From Pseudoips prasinana (Eukaryota; Arthropoda; Insecta; Lepidoptera; Nolidae): DNA of 64,000 nt. The stretch spans positions 9,936,001 through 10,000,000 of the forward strand of contig OX621255.1 of the NCBI GenBank assembly GCA_951640165.1, read 5' to 3'. Below, piece after piece: positions 34,201-42,545 of the stretch (position 1 is the first letter of the stretch; each line of letters starts with the position of its first letter). Made by a program: the position numbers and the translations under genes. Below the pieces are notes generated by a model that did no database searches, had not been told where the DNA came from, and worked only from the letters and a program-made list of their open reading frames with translations.

Positions 34201-37200
34201 TTTTCTGTATCTTTAGGCAATTGTCAATGGTTGAAAGATGATGGTACATATCCCATGGACTTCTACTCAAATGACAGTCTAGGTCCATGGACACCTAATT
34301 ATAAGCCAGTGTTGTGTTCAGGGACTGATAAAAAGTGTGACAATTGTTGTGGTGGCAAAGATAAGTGATGTACTCACTGGTAATTCACGTGGAATGACAG
34401 CAGCCACCTCACGAGCTTGCTGGAACACTTGTGAGTCCATAAACTTGGAGGGGAATGTTTCAGCAAAATCCTGGATTGGCACATTCTTGGTATCATTTCT
34501 GTGGAATTTGTAGCTTCAATTTGAGTTTCAGTAGTAATAAGTGACAGTAATACTAGCCCTGGCCTCGGTTTACTGTTGGGACACAAGAGAGCCTAATTGG
34601 GCCAAGTACTATATTTTTATTAAGAACAGTCTATTGTTAATTTACATCAAAAATAATTCAGATCAGTATGATTTTGTGTTCTTATAGATGGCCTTCTTGA
34701 CACGAGATGATAATAATAAACAAGGGAATTAAACTGTAATCAAATTTAGAAACATTTTTTACAAAATCAAAATGAATTTTACATTTAATGAAGGCATTAT
34801 AAGAAATGGATGGAAACATTTAAAATCACAAGTACCTTTTTAATGTCATACATTACATACACAACAGTGAAATAAAAGTATTGACATATTTTGGTACAAA
34901 AATATTTGAAGCAGCTATTATCTCATGTTTTGGATATCCTTAAAAATATGTATACTAAAACATACCTATGCATAAGTGCAACAGAGTAGCAATAGTTGAA
35001 CAGTTGTGGGTTGAGACGGGTCCTCGCATACACACATGTTGACAAGAGATCTTGTAGTTGATTCTCAGGAACACCTGAATGATTTATAAACATCATAGAA
35101 TTATTAGGAAATGACTTAATATAGTAATTAAGTTTGTAATAAAATGTACAAAACATGCTTTTCATGCAGCAATAAATGTTGAGTGTTTCTTATGTGTTTA
35201 TATTTATTGTTCTTACATATTTTCCTGTATTTGACACTGGTGCAAATCTAGACATGACTAAATTATTGAATTTTGTTAATATCAAACCTGTAAATTCTAA
35301 TTTGTATTTCTTCTAATTGTTTTGAATGATTAAATAAATCAAATTATTTCTGGTACACATCATTATGGATAATGAATCCATATCTTATAGACCATGTTTT
35401 ATTTTTTAACATGAGTTTTATAGTTATCCTAAGGGGCTTTCACTGGTTCACTGCATAATAGATGCCTTCTTGCAAAATATAATTACCAAATAAGTAGTGA
35501 TGTGCCGGATCGTCAAAAATGTAGATCCGCGAATACGGATCTGAATACGGATATTTGATGTCAAGAACCGCAGATACGGATATGGATCTTAACTTTCTTA
35601 CTCAATCGGTGTCGGTGTGCGCGATCTTGAGTTGAGACATGTTTTGGCTTGCATTGAGCGGCGGGTTTTTCTTTTGTTTTGTTTTAGTTTAATGTGACAC
35701 TGGGCAGCATAGATAACGTTTGTGTTTGCTATTGGTACATGAGTTTAAAAAAATGTCTACAAAGAAGTTTAGTAGTGTAATTTGGAATTATTTTGTGATA
35801 ATAAATTATGAATGTGCAAAGTGTAAAATTTGTGACGGAAAGTATTCTCGTAAGGGTAAAGGTACAACTTCCTTAAAAAATCATTTACAATTTTAAAACA
35901 TATAATAATTCAATTAAAACGTATCTGTATTGAATTTAATAGATTTTTATTGCTACCTAATCACCTATTTAAGCCGAAGAGTAAGGCGCACTAGCGACGC
36001 CAATTGCTTTAAATTGTTAGCTACTAAACCAGATCTATTTTAAATAATTGTGGACCGTCAGAATCTCGGCAATTGGCGGCGCTAGTGAGCCTTACCCTTC
36101 GCCTTAAAGAATTTTATCTATAAATTTAAAATTAATAAGGTAAATAGATCCGTAAAAGATCCGCCAAAAAGTAACGGATACGGACACGGATACGAATCTT
36201 TCTTCTGCCTCGGATATCCGCGGATACGGATACGGATACGGATATCCGACACATCACTACAAATAAGTAATGCCTGCCATTGGCCACCACTTTTGTGATT
36301 CGATCTTTGAGTGGGTCGGCCTGAAGCACGTAAATACGCGATAGAGGTCGGGCATACATATCAACTGTTAATAGTTAGTTACTGTGTAAGGATAAATTTA
36401 ACAATAGGTTCGTGAGGACTACTGTACTTCAAATCAGCCTGCGCCATACCACTGAATTAGAACAAATTGCACTGTAAATGCAATGTAATAGCATGCCCAG
36501 TATGAGGCTAAGATTTCTAAGTACTTACTCAACAGAGCGTCAATAACTTCAGTAGCCATCTCTTGATGTCTGGGCAAGAACAGTGAAAAGTCGGTGTCGG
36601 TCGGCAGTTGGGATGCCTTTCGGAATTCAGGGTAACTGGCCGGATCCTTCAGCGGGATCTTCACCGTCGACTCGTCCCCGAACCGGTTGTTCAACTCGAT
36701 GCCATTGTTGGCGTAGCTCGGCGGCTGGTAATCAGAAAAATAAAATAGTTGGTGGTCGGTAACAGGCGTGCAGCGTTCGGTAAGCTACGTAACAAATTGT
36801 CCCAAATACCGCATTGTCTAGTGTGTGATGCCAGTGATGAGACGTGGTCGCTTACTATGGGTATCATAAAAAGGCTGAGGTTCACCTAAAGAGTAGTGGA
36901 GAGGGCTATGCTTGGAGCTGCCTTGCGAGATAGAATCCGAAATGTCGAAAGCAGTAGTATATAACCAGATAATCGACATAACCCGAAGAATTGTCAAGCT
37001 GATGTGGTAGTGGGCTGGGTACATAGCTCGGAGAACAGACGGCCGATGGGGCAGAAAGGTTCTTGAGTGGCGACCACGAACCGAAAGACGCAGCGTGGGC
37101 AGTCCTCTACAATATGCATCGATGAACTTGTGAGGGAGATAATATGATGGTGATGACGGTAGCCGAAACTGTAATGGCTCTAATGGGCCCGCTAATACAT

Positions 37201-38565
37201 AATTTGATACTAAAAATTATTATCGGTGTAAAGTGGCTATGACTAATAACATTATTATTATTTGGTATAATACTAATTTTAAATACTAATTTATGTTTCC
37301 ATATGGGTAGAATATAATTTATAATATTGTTGTACTAGTGATCCGGGTATCACTAGTACAACAATATTATAAATTATATTCTACGTCCGAGGATCCAATG
37401 CTACCGCGTCCGTTGGCTTTATCTCTAGTGACCCATGGTTAGTGCTAAACGGCGTCAACATTTAAGTGATATAAAGCATAACGTTATTTTTCAAAGTAGC
37501 TAGGCTGATAAAGTCCTTCATCGTACAGAATAATCTGAGGGTAACAGCATTTTTATGTTAAAACAGTGGTCCTGGGTGTCAAAAATATCTATAATTAGAA
37601 TAAATTTCTTAGACAACTAACAAAGGCATCTTATCCAAACTAGGCAGAGCCTTACTACGGTAACCAGCTGAGAAACTTTCTCATTAATTTCTAAATATGT
37701 ACATACATATGAAAGGCCGCTGCATGCGGTAGCGTAATACTGGCAATTGTGGAGATCCAATTGGAGCCCTTTGTACGGCAGTGGAAGTCTTTCGGTTGAT
37801 ACGCTCGTGAAATATTCTACATAAATTACACTAACACGGAAGAAATAATCGTGCTCATCACACAAAGAAATCTTTGCCCTGGGTGGGGATCGAATCCACA
37901 AATTGTGTAGCAGGGCATATTACAAAATTTCTGATTATTTAAGTGATAAAAGTGCTTGGTATTGAATTGTTCTGAGTCAACACACATGATTGTAATTAAT
38001 CTTAAGTTTATTTTATTTTAAAAAAAGGATTCTTACTGAGTTTTCTGGCAGTGTTTCTCACTAAAAGTATAATAACTGACCTATTGGTTTCTCAGTAGCT
38101 GCCACGTCACTGACTGCACGGTAGGGTAAAAAAAATATGACGATTCCACATAAATGAAAAAAATTTAAGGAATAAATTAATTTTGACTTTGACTTTGACA
38201 ACCTCTGGCTGCAGTCAGGGTCACATATCACTAGACTAACAAGCCGTTCGTACAGAACTCGACCTCGGTTCATCGGGTATTAAGTACGGGTTAGAATGTT
38301 AGAGTGATGCCAAGTGTGTCAGCGTCGCAGTCTTAGTTAACCGATTCCAATCCGGTTAAACAAAACAATCTCGACGAAGGTCAGTAAGCAAAGCTTATTA
38401 AATCGGTTTATCTGTCAGGTTTAGTGTAAAAGGAAGTATGTAGATACTCACCACCTGTTTCGGCGTCAGTTGGAACGTAGCTTTGTCTTCACCCTTTGGT
38501 GTTATCAGCGACTCATTTGGCCGATCAAATAATAACTCAAAACTCTTAGTAATATCTGCCGACAT
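25267..38565 (-). CDS. PPO2: Prophenoloxidase subunit 2, complete 12-exon gene, 692 aa
   Basis: This is the zymogen of phenoloxidase, the copper enzyme that hydroxylates tyrosine and oxidises o-diphenols to quinones in insect melanisation. The coding exons are 38565-38452, 36724-36529, 35074-34966, 34498-34378, 32631-32423, 31912-31660, 30791-30639, 29645-29511, 29054-28873, 28634-28492, 27117-26882 and 25494-25267. All junctions are GT-AG and the 2079 nt close in frame. The start [17 protein letters not shown] and the absence of a signal peptide fit PPOs, which leave cells by lysis. The activation cleavage site is NR-FG at R52/F53. By family alignment, CuA ligands are H214, H218 and H244 ([15 protein letters not shown]), and CuB ligands are H367, H371 (IHNNGHSF) and H407 (YRWHAW). 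The thioester-like GCGWPQHM motif is at 585-592. [20 protein letters not shown] points to the lepidopteran PPO2 type rather than PPO1. The introns are full of transposons, and intron 4 contains DPH1. Confidence 0.96.
26047..26115. repeat. Perfect hairpin, 24-bp arms, in PPO2 intron 11
   Basis: TACAGTATAAGATGAGATTT plus TCCA is mirrored exactly after a 21-base loop. The same 55-bp repeat end lies on both sides (25919-25972 and 26131-26186), as if the hairpin unit had been inserted with a duplication. Confidence 0.85.
26491..26832. mobile_element. 342-bp fold-back MITE with TA flanks
   Basis: CAGTCCACTAGCGCCGCCAA at 26491 is reversed at the right end. Almost the whole element folds on itself (arms of about 160 bp, loop of about 20). 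TA dinucleotides flank it (26489-26490, 26833-26834), which suggests mobilisation by a Tc1/mariner transposase. A related shorter element is at 35970-36106. Confidence 0.85.
27149..27325 (+). mobile_element. Non-autonomous Helitron-like element, 177 bp
   Basis: It begins TCACACTAATATTATAAAGG and ends GTGGGGCACAGCTAG, standing between A (27148) and T (27326) with no target duplication. This is the 5'-TC / CTAG-3', A|T insertion pattern of Helitrons. The same ends occur at 43967-44140 and 48298-48722. It lies in PPO2 intron 10, 31 bp from exon 11. Confidence 0.75.
27596..27770. mobile_element. 175-bp MITE with about 48-bp TIRs
   Basis: GTGCCTCTAGCACGAGTTCC is mirrored by a right arm ending ATGCTAGAGGCAC. 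The arms extend through CTTACTCGAT and CACGTAC. A half copy lies at 24086-24140, and a diverged relative (CTACCACGACTCC, TTACTTACTCGATG) at 30945-31085. It is in PPO2 intron 10. Confidence 0.85.
27890..28177. repeat. Inverted pair of tRNA-derived SINE heads, 128-bp arms
   Basis: Bases 27890-28017 and 28050-28177 are reverse complements with only a few mismatches, separated by 32 bases. Each arm contains a tRNA-like unit (TAGTTTAACGCAGAGCGCC and B-box GGTTCGAGACCC). The transcript would form a long, nearly perfect duplex. It lies in PPO2 intron 10. Confidence 0.9.
29720..29775 (-). repeat. SINE tail fragment in PPO2 intron 7
   Basis: AATAATATCTAGGGACAATG followed by CCCCAAACTAAGC. It is a diverged tail of the SINE family whose reference copy is at 24607-24864. 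Confidence 0.7.
30243..30450 (+). repeat. tRNA-headed SINE, GGGTTCAAATCCGGG family
   Basis: The head is TAGCGTGTTCAGCAGCAGATA with B-box GGGTTCAAATCCGGG, then a body CACCCCCGTGCCTTGGACAG and GACCTCTATCCGGT. A fuller minus-strand copy is at 49935-50246. It lies in PPO2 intron 7. Confidence 0.75.
31913..32422 (-). other. PPO2 intron 5 with a perfect hairpin
   Basis: It contains a Helitron-like 3' fragment (CCCCGCGGTTTTACCCGCG, about 32005-32050) and the perfect 24-bp-arm, 4-base-loop hairpin at 32101-32152 (AACGTAAGGTTTAGCAATTA and complement). Confidence 0.8.
33023..34368 (+). CDS. Dph1: DPH1, diphthamide synthesis subunit 1, 2 exons, 416 aa
   Basis: With its partner DPH2 it transfers the 3-amino-3-carboxypropyl group of S-adenosylmethionine to a histidine of elongation factor 2, the first step of diphthamide synthesis in the cytosol. 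Exons are 33023-33263 and 33359-34368, with a 95-bp phase-1 GT-AG intron. The joined 1251 nt are open. Conserved segments include [82 protein letters not shown] and [11 protein letters not shown]. Candidate [4Fe-4S] cysteines are C112 or C113, C205 or C216, and C341. The tail is Cys-rich ([10 protein letters not shown]). I chose ATG 33023; an in-frame GTG 12 bases earlier is not a eukaryotic start. The gene sits wholly in PPO2 intron 4 on the opposite strand. Confidence 0.96.
34715..34720 (+). terminator. Candidate polyadenylation signal of DPH1
   Basis: AATAAA, about 350 bases after the DPH1 stop. If it is used, the 3' UTR spans PPO2 exon 4 (34378-34498) in antisense. I saw no canonical AATAAA in the 9-bp gap before that exon. 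Confidence 0.5.
35753..35896 (+). pseudogene. BED zinc-finger N-terminus of a hAT transposase
   Basis: This 47-codon frame reads [39 protein letters not shown]. It matches the BED finger layout (aromatic W.YF, CxxC, then L..HL), but it stops before the second zinc-binding His/Cys and lacks the RNase-H catalytic domain. It is a relic. Confidence 0.8.
35970..36106. repeat. Fold-back element inside the hAT
   Basis: AAGCCGAAGAGTAAGGCGCA and CTAGCGACGCCAATTGC are mirrored by GCAATTGGCGGCGCTAGTGA and GCCTTACCCTTCGCCTT. The core CACTAGCG[C/A]CGCCAAT is shared with the 342-bp element at 26491-26832, so the two belong to related families. Confidence 0.8.
36740..37160 (+). pseudogene. RTE-like LINE 3' remnant in PPO2 intron 1
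   Basis: In shifted frames it gives [29 protein letters not shown], then [17 protein letters not shown] codons and GRRSVGS, with deletions before the final GATGATG. It is decayed and frameshifted. It begins within about 20 bp of the PPO2 exon 2 acceptor. Confidence 0.75.
37307..37384. repeat. Perfect 36-bp-arm palindrome in PPO2 intron 1
   Basis: GTAGAATATAATTTATAATA plus TTGTTGTACTAGTGAT is exactly mirrored with a 6-base loop (CCGGGT). Perfect arms in neutral intron sequence point to a recent origin. Confidence 0.9.
37725..38280. repeat. RTE 3' fragment and two SINE fragments in PPO2 intron 1
   Basis: Bases 37725-37805 are an RTE-like 3' end (AATTGTGGAGATCC ... TCTTTCGGTTGATA). Bases 37835-37915 (minus) are a tRNA-headed SINE (GGTGGGGATCGAATCC), and 38180-38275 (minus) a related piece (CTCTGGCTGCAGTCAGGGTC ... 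CACTAGACTAACAAG). Confidence 0.65.
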
Positions 38566-38661
38566 TCTGCCAAGTTTAAAAAATGGAATAAAAAAAATAC
38601 TAAATTATACACACTTCACAGAGACTGTGAAATGTAATGGTGAATGACAATAGGGTGGGTG

Positions 38662-38669
38662 CTTTTATA
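38662..38669 (-). promoter_or_regulatory. TATA box of PPO2
   Basis: TATAAAAG on the minus strand, about 97 bases upstream of the PPO2 ATG. An initiator-like CACAGTC lies about 35 bases further downstream. It is a plausible core promoter. About 190 bp beyond it the upstream region is replaced by a repeat (38860-39146). Confidence 0.6.
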
Positions 38670-38859
38670 CTTTGAATATTAGTTAGATAAGAGCGCATTC
38701 GTATGCAGAACCACACACCACAACCACAGGACCACAGGAAATGATAAAAGGGTGCGAAAATAGACATATTGATATGGTTGATGACGTCGAACAATATTTT
38801 GTGGGAACTAAAGTTGGGCCGTTGAAAGAAAATTATCTATTTAAAATAAGAACATTTTT

Positions 38860-39146
38860 TAGGGTTCCGTACCCAGATCGTAAAACGGGGCCCTATTACT
38901 AAGACTTCGCTGTCTTTCTGACCGTCTGTCACCAGGCTGTATCTCATGAACCGTGATAGTTAGACAGTTGAAATTTTCACAGATGATGTATTTCTGTTGC
39001 CGCAATAACAACAAATACTAAAATACAAAATAACATAAATATTTAAGGGGGCTCCCATACAACAAACGTGAATTTTTTGCTTGTTTTTATAGATAATGGT
39101 ACGGAACCCTTCATGTGCGAGTCCGACTCCCACTTAGCCGGTTTTT
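38860..39146 (-). repeat. GCCAAGTGCGAG-family repeat upstream of PPO2
   Basis: It has the reverse orientation: AGGGTTCCGTACCCAGATCG at the left and GGAACCCTTCATGTGCGAG with CACTTAGCCGG at the right. It lies about 300-580 bp upstream of the PPO2 start codon, so it caps the proximal promoter. Confidence 0.8.
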
Positions 39147-39149
39147 TAT

Positions 39150-40150
39150 ATTGTAAATTCAACGGTATTACAAAGTTACGTAGTCTATCGATCACTGCCG
39201 CAAGATCCAGGAACGCATTCTAACAGAGCTCGACTTTAGGTGCAATTATGGGTAGCATAGTATAAATGGTCAAGAAATTTACTTCGCATCACCGTTTTGT
39301 AAATCAGGACAGGTGATAACCGTTAATCCGCTATTATTTCTTGCTTAAATGATAGTAATCTATTTGTTGTGACAGTAAGATTTGTGCGGTATAAAAAAGC
39401 TGTTAATTTTATATGAATTAATGGATTTTTATAATACATAGAGGAAATTCCCAGAAGCTGCCCTAGACAGCATAGTTTCCGCGAGGCGCATGCGTTTCGT
39501 CATGCGTAATTGTCATCAATTTTTTTATAGTATCTACGTATAGTTCCACCTGGTTACAGTACAGCCCACACTATAGATAAAAAATATTGTTTCTCGTCTC
39601 AAATACTGCAGTGTCTCAAGGCGTTAGTGTTCGATGTACAGACGCCAGCACATCAAGCTACCCCAGTCTGTCTAATTCGCCAACTGAAATTAAACCTTAA
39701 TGATTGGGGTAGCTTGTTGTGCTAGCGTCTGTAGCTATGCTTATACACCGTAAGATAATAATAGAATTCTTAGCACTCCATGGATTTACCGTGCGAAAAC
39801 CGGGTCCAACGCATGGTAGAAGAGGGAGCACTCTACATAATCTGAGACTTGCGTCTTGGACGTAGGCTTAAGGGGGGCCCTGTGATGCAACAACGCTCAC
39901 CCTGTCTTTCAGTGTTCCCTCCTCATCCTAGCCAAATTTGATTTAATGTAATCGTATAACAGATTGCTTCTTTCCATTTGATGTACGTAACGTGTACGTG
40001 TACACCCACTAAAGTACGAGATTAATATGTACCTACCTATCAGCATACCACAGCAAAAGCGAATAAACATCCTATTTTAGTACTATCATCCCGTCTGCCA
40101 GTCACAGAAACACTCTTGATTAATAGAGTTATAGGTGAAGCATTAAATAC
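39150..40150. other. No gene recognised; one fold-back piece
   Basis: Bases 39635-39732 form a hairpin (ACAGACGCCAGCACATCAAG / GGGTAGCTTGTTGTGCTAGC, 28-bp arms). A half copy of its right arm is at about 31480-31510 in PPO2 intron 6. Otherwise nothing was recognised. Confidence 0.6.
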
Positions 40151-40151
40151 T

Positions 40152-40820
40152 ATAATAATATCCTGGGACATTATTCACACCTGGTCATCTAATCCCAAAC
40201 TAAGCAGAGCATGTATTTTGGAAACCAGATAACTGATATACTACATATTATTCTTTTATTTTGTAAATATACCTATACTCATATAAATAACTAACTGTGC
40301 CCGCGACTTGCTCCGCACATTTTGTAATGACTCCGTAAACGTGACATCAGAATACGAGTATCTCTAATATTTTGTCACTTGTCGCAAACTCGTAAAGAAT
40401 TCTCCTAAACATTACATATTTCTATAGAAATTTTTATCCTAGTATTATTACACCGAGGGTAAAAGTCTTACAAAATTTGAATGTCATAATTATTTATATC
40501 GAATCAACAGCTTAAAAAATAAGATTCTAGATCTAAAAATGTCGATAGTTCCATACAACTTTTCATCCCCTCTTAAAACCCTTTTTACGCATTGAATAGT
40601 ATCCTATGTCCTTTGTCAGTTTCTGGACTATCTGTGTACCAAATTTCATTTACCTAAATCGGTTCAGTAGTTTTGACGCGAAAGCGCGGCAGACAGAGTT
40701 ACTTTTCTATTTATAATATTAGTTAGGATTACACCCAGACTCAGGACAAACATGCACAAAAATATCTATCCTGGGTGGGAATTGAATCCACGACCTGTGA
40801 CATGAAAGGCAATCACGCCA
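40152..40820 (-). repeat. tRNA-derived SINE interrupted by a Helitron-like element
   Basis: The tail half (40152-40290: AATAATATCCTGGGACATTA, ATCCCAAACTAAGCAGAGC) and head half (40729-40820: TTACACCCAGACTCAGGAC, GGTGGGAATTGAATCC) join perfectly if 40291-40728 is removed (ATAAATAA|TTACACCC). Confidence 0.9.
40291..40728 (-). mobile_element. Helitron-like element, 438 bp, inserted in a SINE
   Basis: On the minus strand it starts TCCTAACTAATATTATAAA and ends GAAGTCGCGGGCACAG-type sequence (here GCAAGTCGCGGGCACAGTTAG). It stands between A and T with no target duplication, as shown by the intact SINE on both sides. The internal text (CTACTGAACCGATTTAGG, AAATTTGGTACACAGATAG) is typical of lepidopteran CTAG-ended repeats. 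No Rep/helicase ORF is present. Confidence 0.85.
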
Positions 40821-40964
40821 AAATATTTACCCACACTGAGGTTCAGACCAAGTGTTGATCGCAGACGCGTCTTAATTTTGAGTTTTAAATACTAAATAAG
40901 CAACAATCAGCTCATCACCCTTGTGATACGATAATTAATATTATATATTAGTTAGATTCTAAGA

Positions 40965-41155
40965 AATGTTCGTGAGTGGCGACCACGAACCGGAAGACGC
41001 AGCGTGGGCAGGCCCCCTACAAGGTGGACCGACGATCTTGCAAGGGTCGCGGGAAGCCGTTGGATGCGGGCAGCGCAGGACCGGCTATTGTGGAGATCCT
41101 TGGGGGAGGCCTTTGTCCAGCAGTGGACGTCTTTTGGCTGATATGATGATGATGA
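40965..41155 (+). pseudogene. RTE-like LINE 3' end
   Basis: It reads VRE-WRPRTGRRSVGRPPTRWT-type codons in frames broken by shifts, then TGTGGAGATCCTTGGGGGAG and CTTTGTCCAGCAGTGGACGT, ending TGATATGATGATGATG. Confidence 0.85.
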
Positions 41156-41308
41156 TTATTAGATAACATTACCGTGTTTATTAGTAAATAGTATTGCTCT
41201 GTCGTAGTCGATTGTGCAGGACATATTTAAGTGTACAAGTGCGTTGGGAGACAACATATATATTACATACATAAGAAGGTGCGGTAATTAGATAATTAAA
41301 CCTGCATA

Positions 41309-41480
41309 TTTCAGACTCAGAGGTGCACCTGTACTTTCAGACTCAGAGGTGCACCTGTAGTGCAGTGGTTATTGAAGTCGCCTCGCTACTACTTTGGTTC
41401 GACCCCTGTGCAAAAACTATTTATGTGTCAAAATATATGGTTGTTGAGTCGTTGTGCTTTGCGTCCTTAAATAACATGCT
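41309..41480 (+). repeat. Tandem 26-bp repeat leading into a SINE
   Basis: TTTCAGACTCAGAGGTGCAC with CTGTA occurs twice back to back (41309-41360). It runs into a tRNA-like unit with B-box TTGGTTCGACCCC and an ACTATTTATG stem, the family seen at 8741. Confidence 0.75.
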
Positions 41481-42198
41481 TATAAAGTACCACTCGATAC
41501 ATGGACTTATATCCCTAGTGCGGGCGTTCTCTTTTTACAATGGAAAGAGACCGCGGATTTTATTTGCTATAACAATTTTCCTGTTATCCGTTCAAGTTAC
41601 TGCGGTCCCGGTCAAATCTACAGCCGAGACCGACGCAGCCTAACAGGTCAATTAAGTTTCTCAATACTAAAATTTATGATCTGAAAGGTAAGTTAAGTAC
41701 TGGCGAATGATAGTAACTTCGGAAATAAATTAATATAATTTGCATAAACGGAGGAAGGGGTAAAATAATCGTAGAACCGACGGCCGCTAGTGCAGAAAGG
41801 TTCCAGAGTGACGACCACGAATCGGCAGACGCTGAGCAGACAGGCCTCTAGTTTTGCTCAAAATCGGTCTTGGTCTTGCAGTCTTGGTCTTGTTCTTGCA
41901 TTTTCGCAAGACCAAGACCCACTTATTGTAGCAAGACCAAGACTGACCCTGCAAGATATGAGCAAGAACAAGACTAAGCCTGCGAGTCTCTTGCGTCTCG
42001 TATTTAAGTCAAACTGAGATTTAGACAATTAAGTAGGTAGCTATTTGGTTCCTTCCGATGCGAATTGCCAAACCCCTTGATATACCTACGTTCCCCAGTA
42101 CTTATCAGTATCAAAACCGTAGCGGTAGGTAGGTATAGGTAACACTAAAAGCTATTGTATTGATTATTATAATATTTAGACTATTTAATAAGTACCTA

Positions 42199-42490
42199 CC
42201 TAGCGCGTTACCTACTCACAAATCTGTTCCCATGTGATAAAAATATACCTAGCATAAAATAAAACATCTTTCCAGCTAAGTTCCAGTAGTACCACTGATA
42301 CCCCTATCAGGCGCCAGAAGAAGTCCACCCGCAGACACTTATTGCGGGTGGCATGCATTAGCATTCCCCCTGCCTTATAAAAAAAAAAAAAGGTACTACT
42401 GGGTAGAACTTAGCTAGAAAGATGTTTTATTTTATGCTAGGTATATTTTTATCACATGGGAACAGATTTATGAGTAGGTAACGCGCTAGG
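42199..42490. repeat. Inverted repeat, about 97-bp arms, inside the hAT-like element
   Basis: CCTAGCGCGTTACCTACTCA ... AGTTCCAGTAGTACC (42199-42293) is mirrored at 42392-42490. The roughly 100-bp loop includes GCCAGAAGAAGTCCACCCG and a poly-A run. Confidence 0.85.
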
Positions 42491-42545
42491 CAGCATACCC
42501 GCGTTCCCGGGGCTCCCCCGAGCCCCGGGAACGCGGGTATGCTGC
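42490..42545. repeat. Perfect GC-rich hairpin, 25-bp arms
   Basis: GCAGCATACCCGCGTTCCCG with GGGCT and its exact complement are separated by 6 bases (CCCCCG). It is the most GC-rich palindrome in the window and directly follows the preceding inverted repeat. Confidence 0.93.

Larger units (their letters stand above)
35495..36259 (+). mobile_element. hAT element with 8-bp target duplication, deletion derivative
   Basis: TAGTGATGTGCCGGAT at the left is matched by ATCCGACACATCACTA at the right. The 8-mer CAAATAAG stands outside both ends (35487-35494, 36260-36267), the hAT signature. Repeated ACGGATA / TATCCG words crowd both subterminal regions. It encodes only an N-terminal BED finger piece (35753-35896). 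A fold-back element lies inside at 35970-36106. It is located in PPO2 intron 2. Confidence 0.92.
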
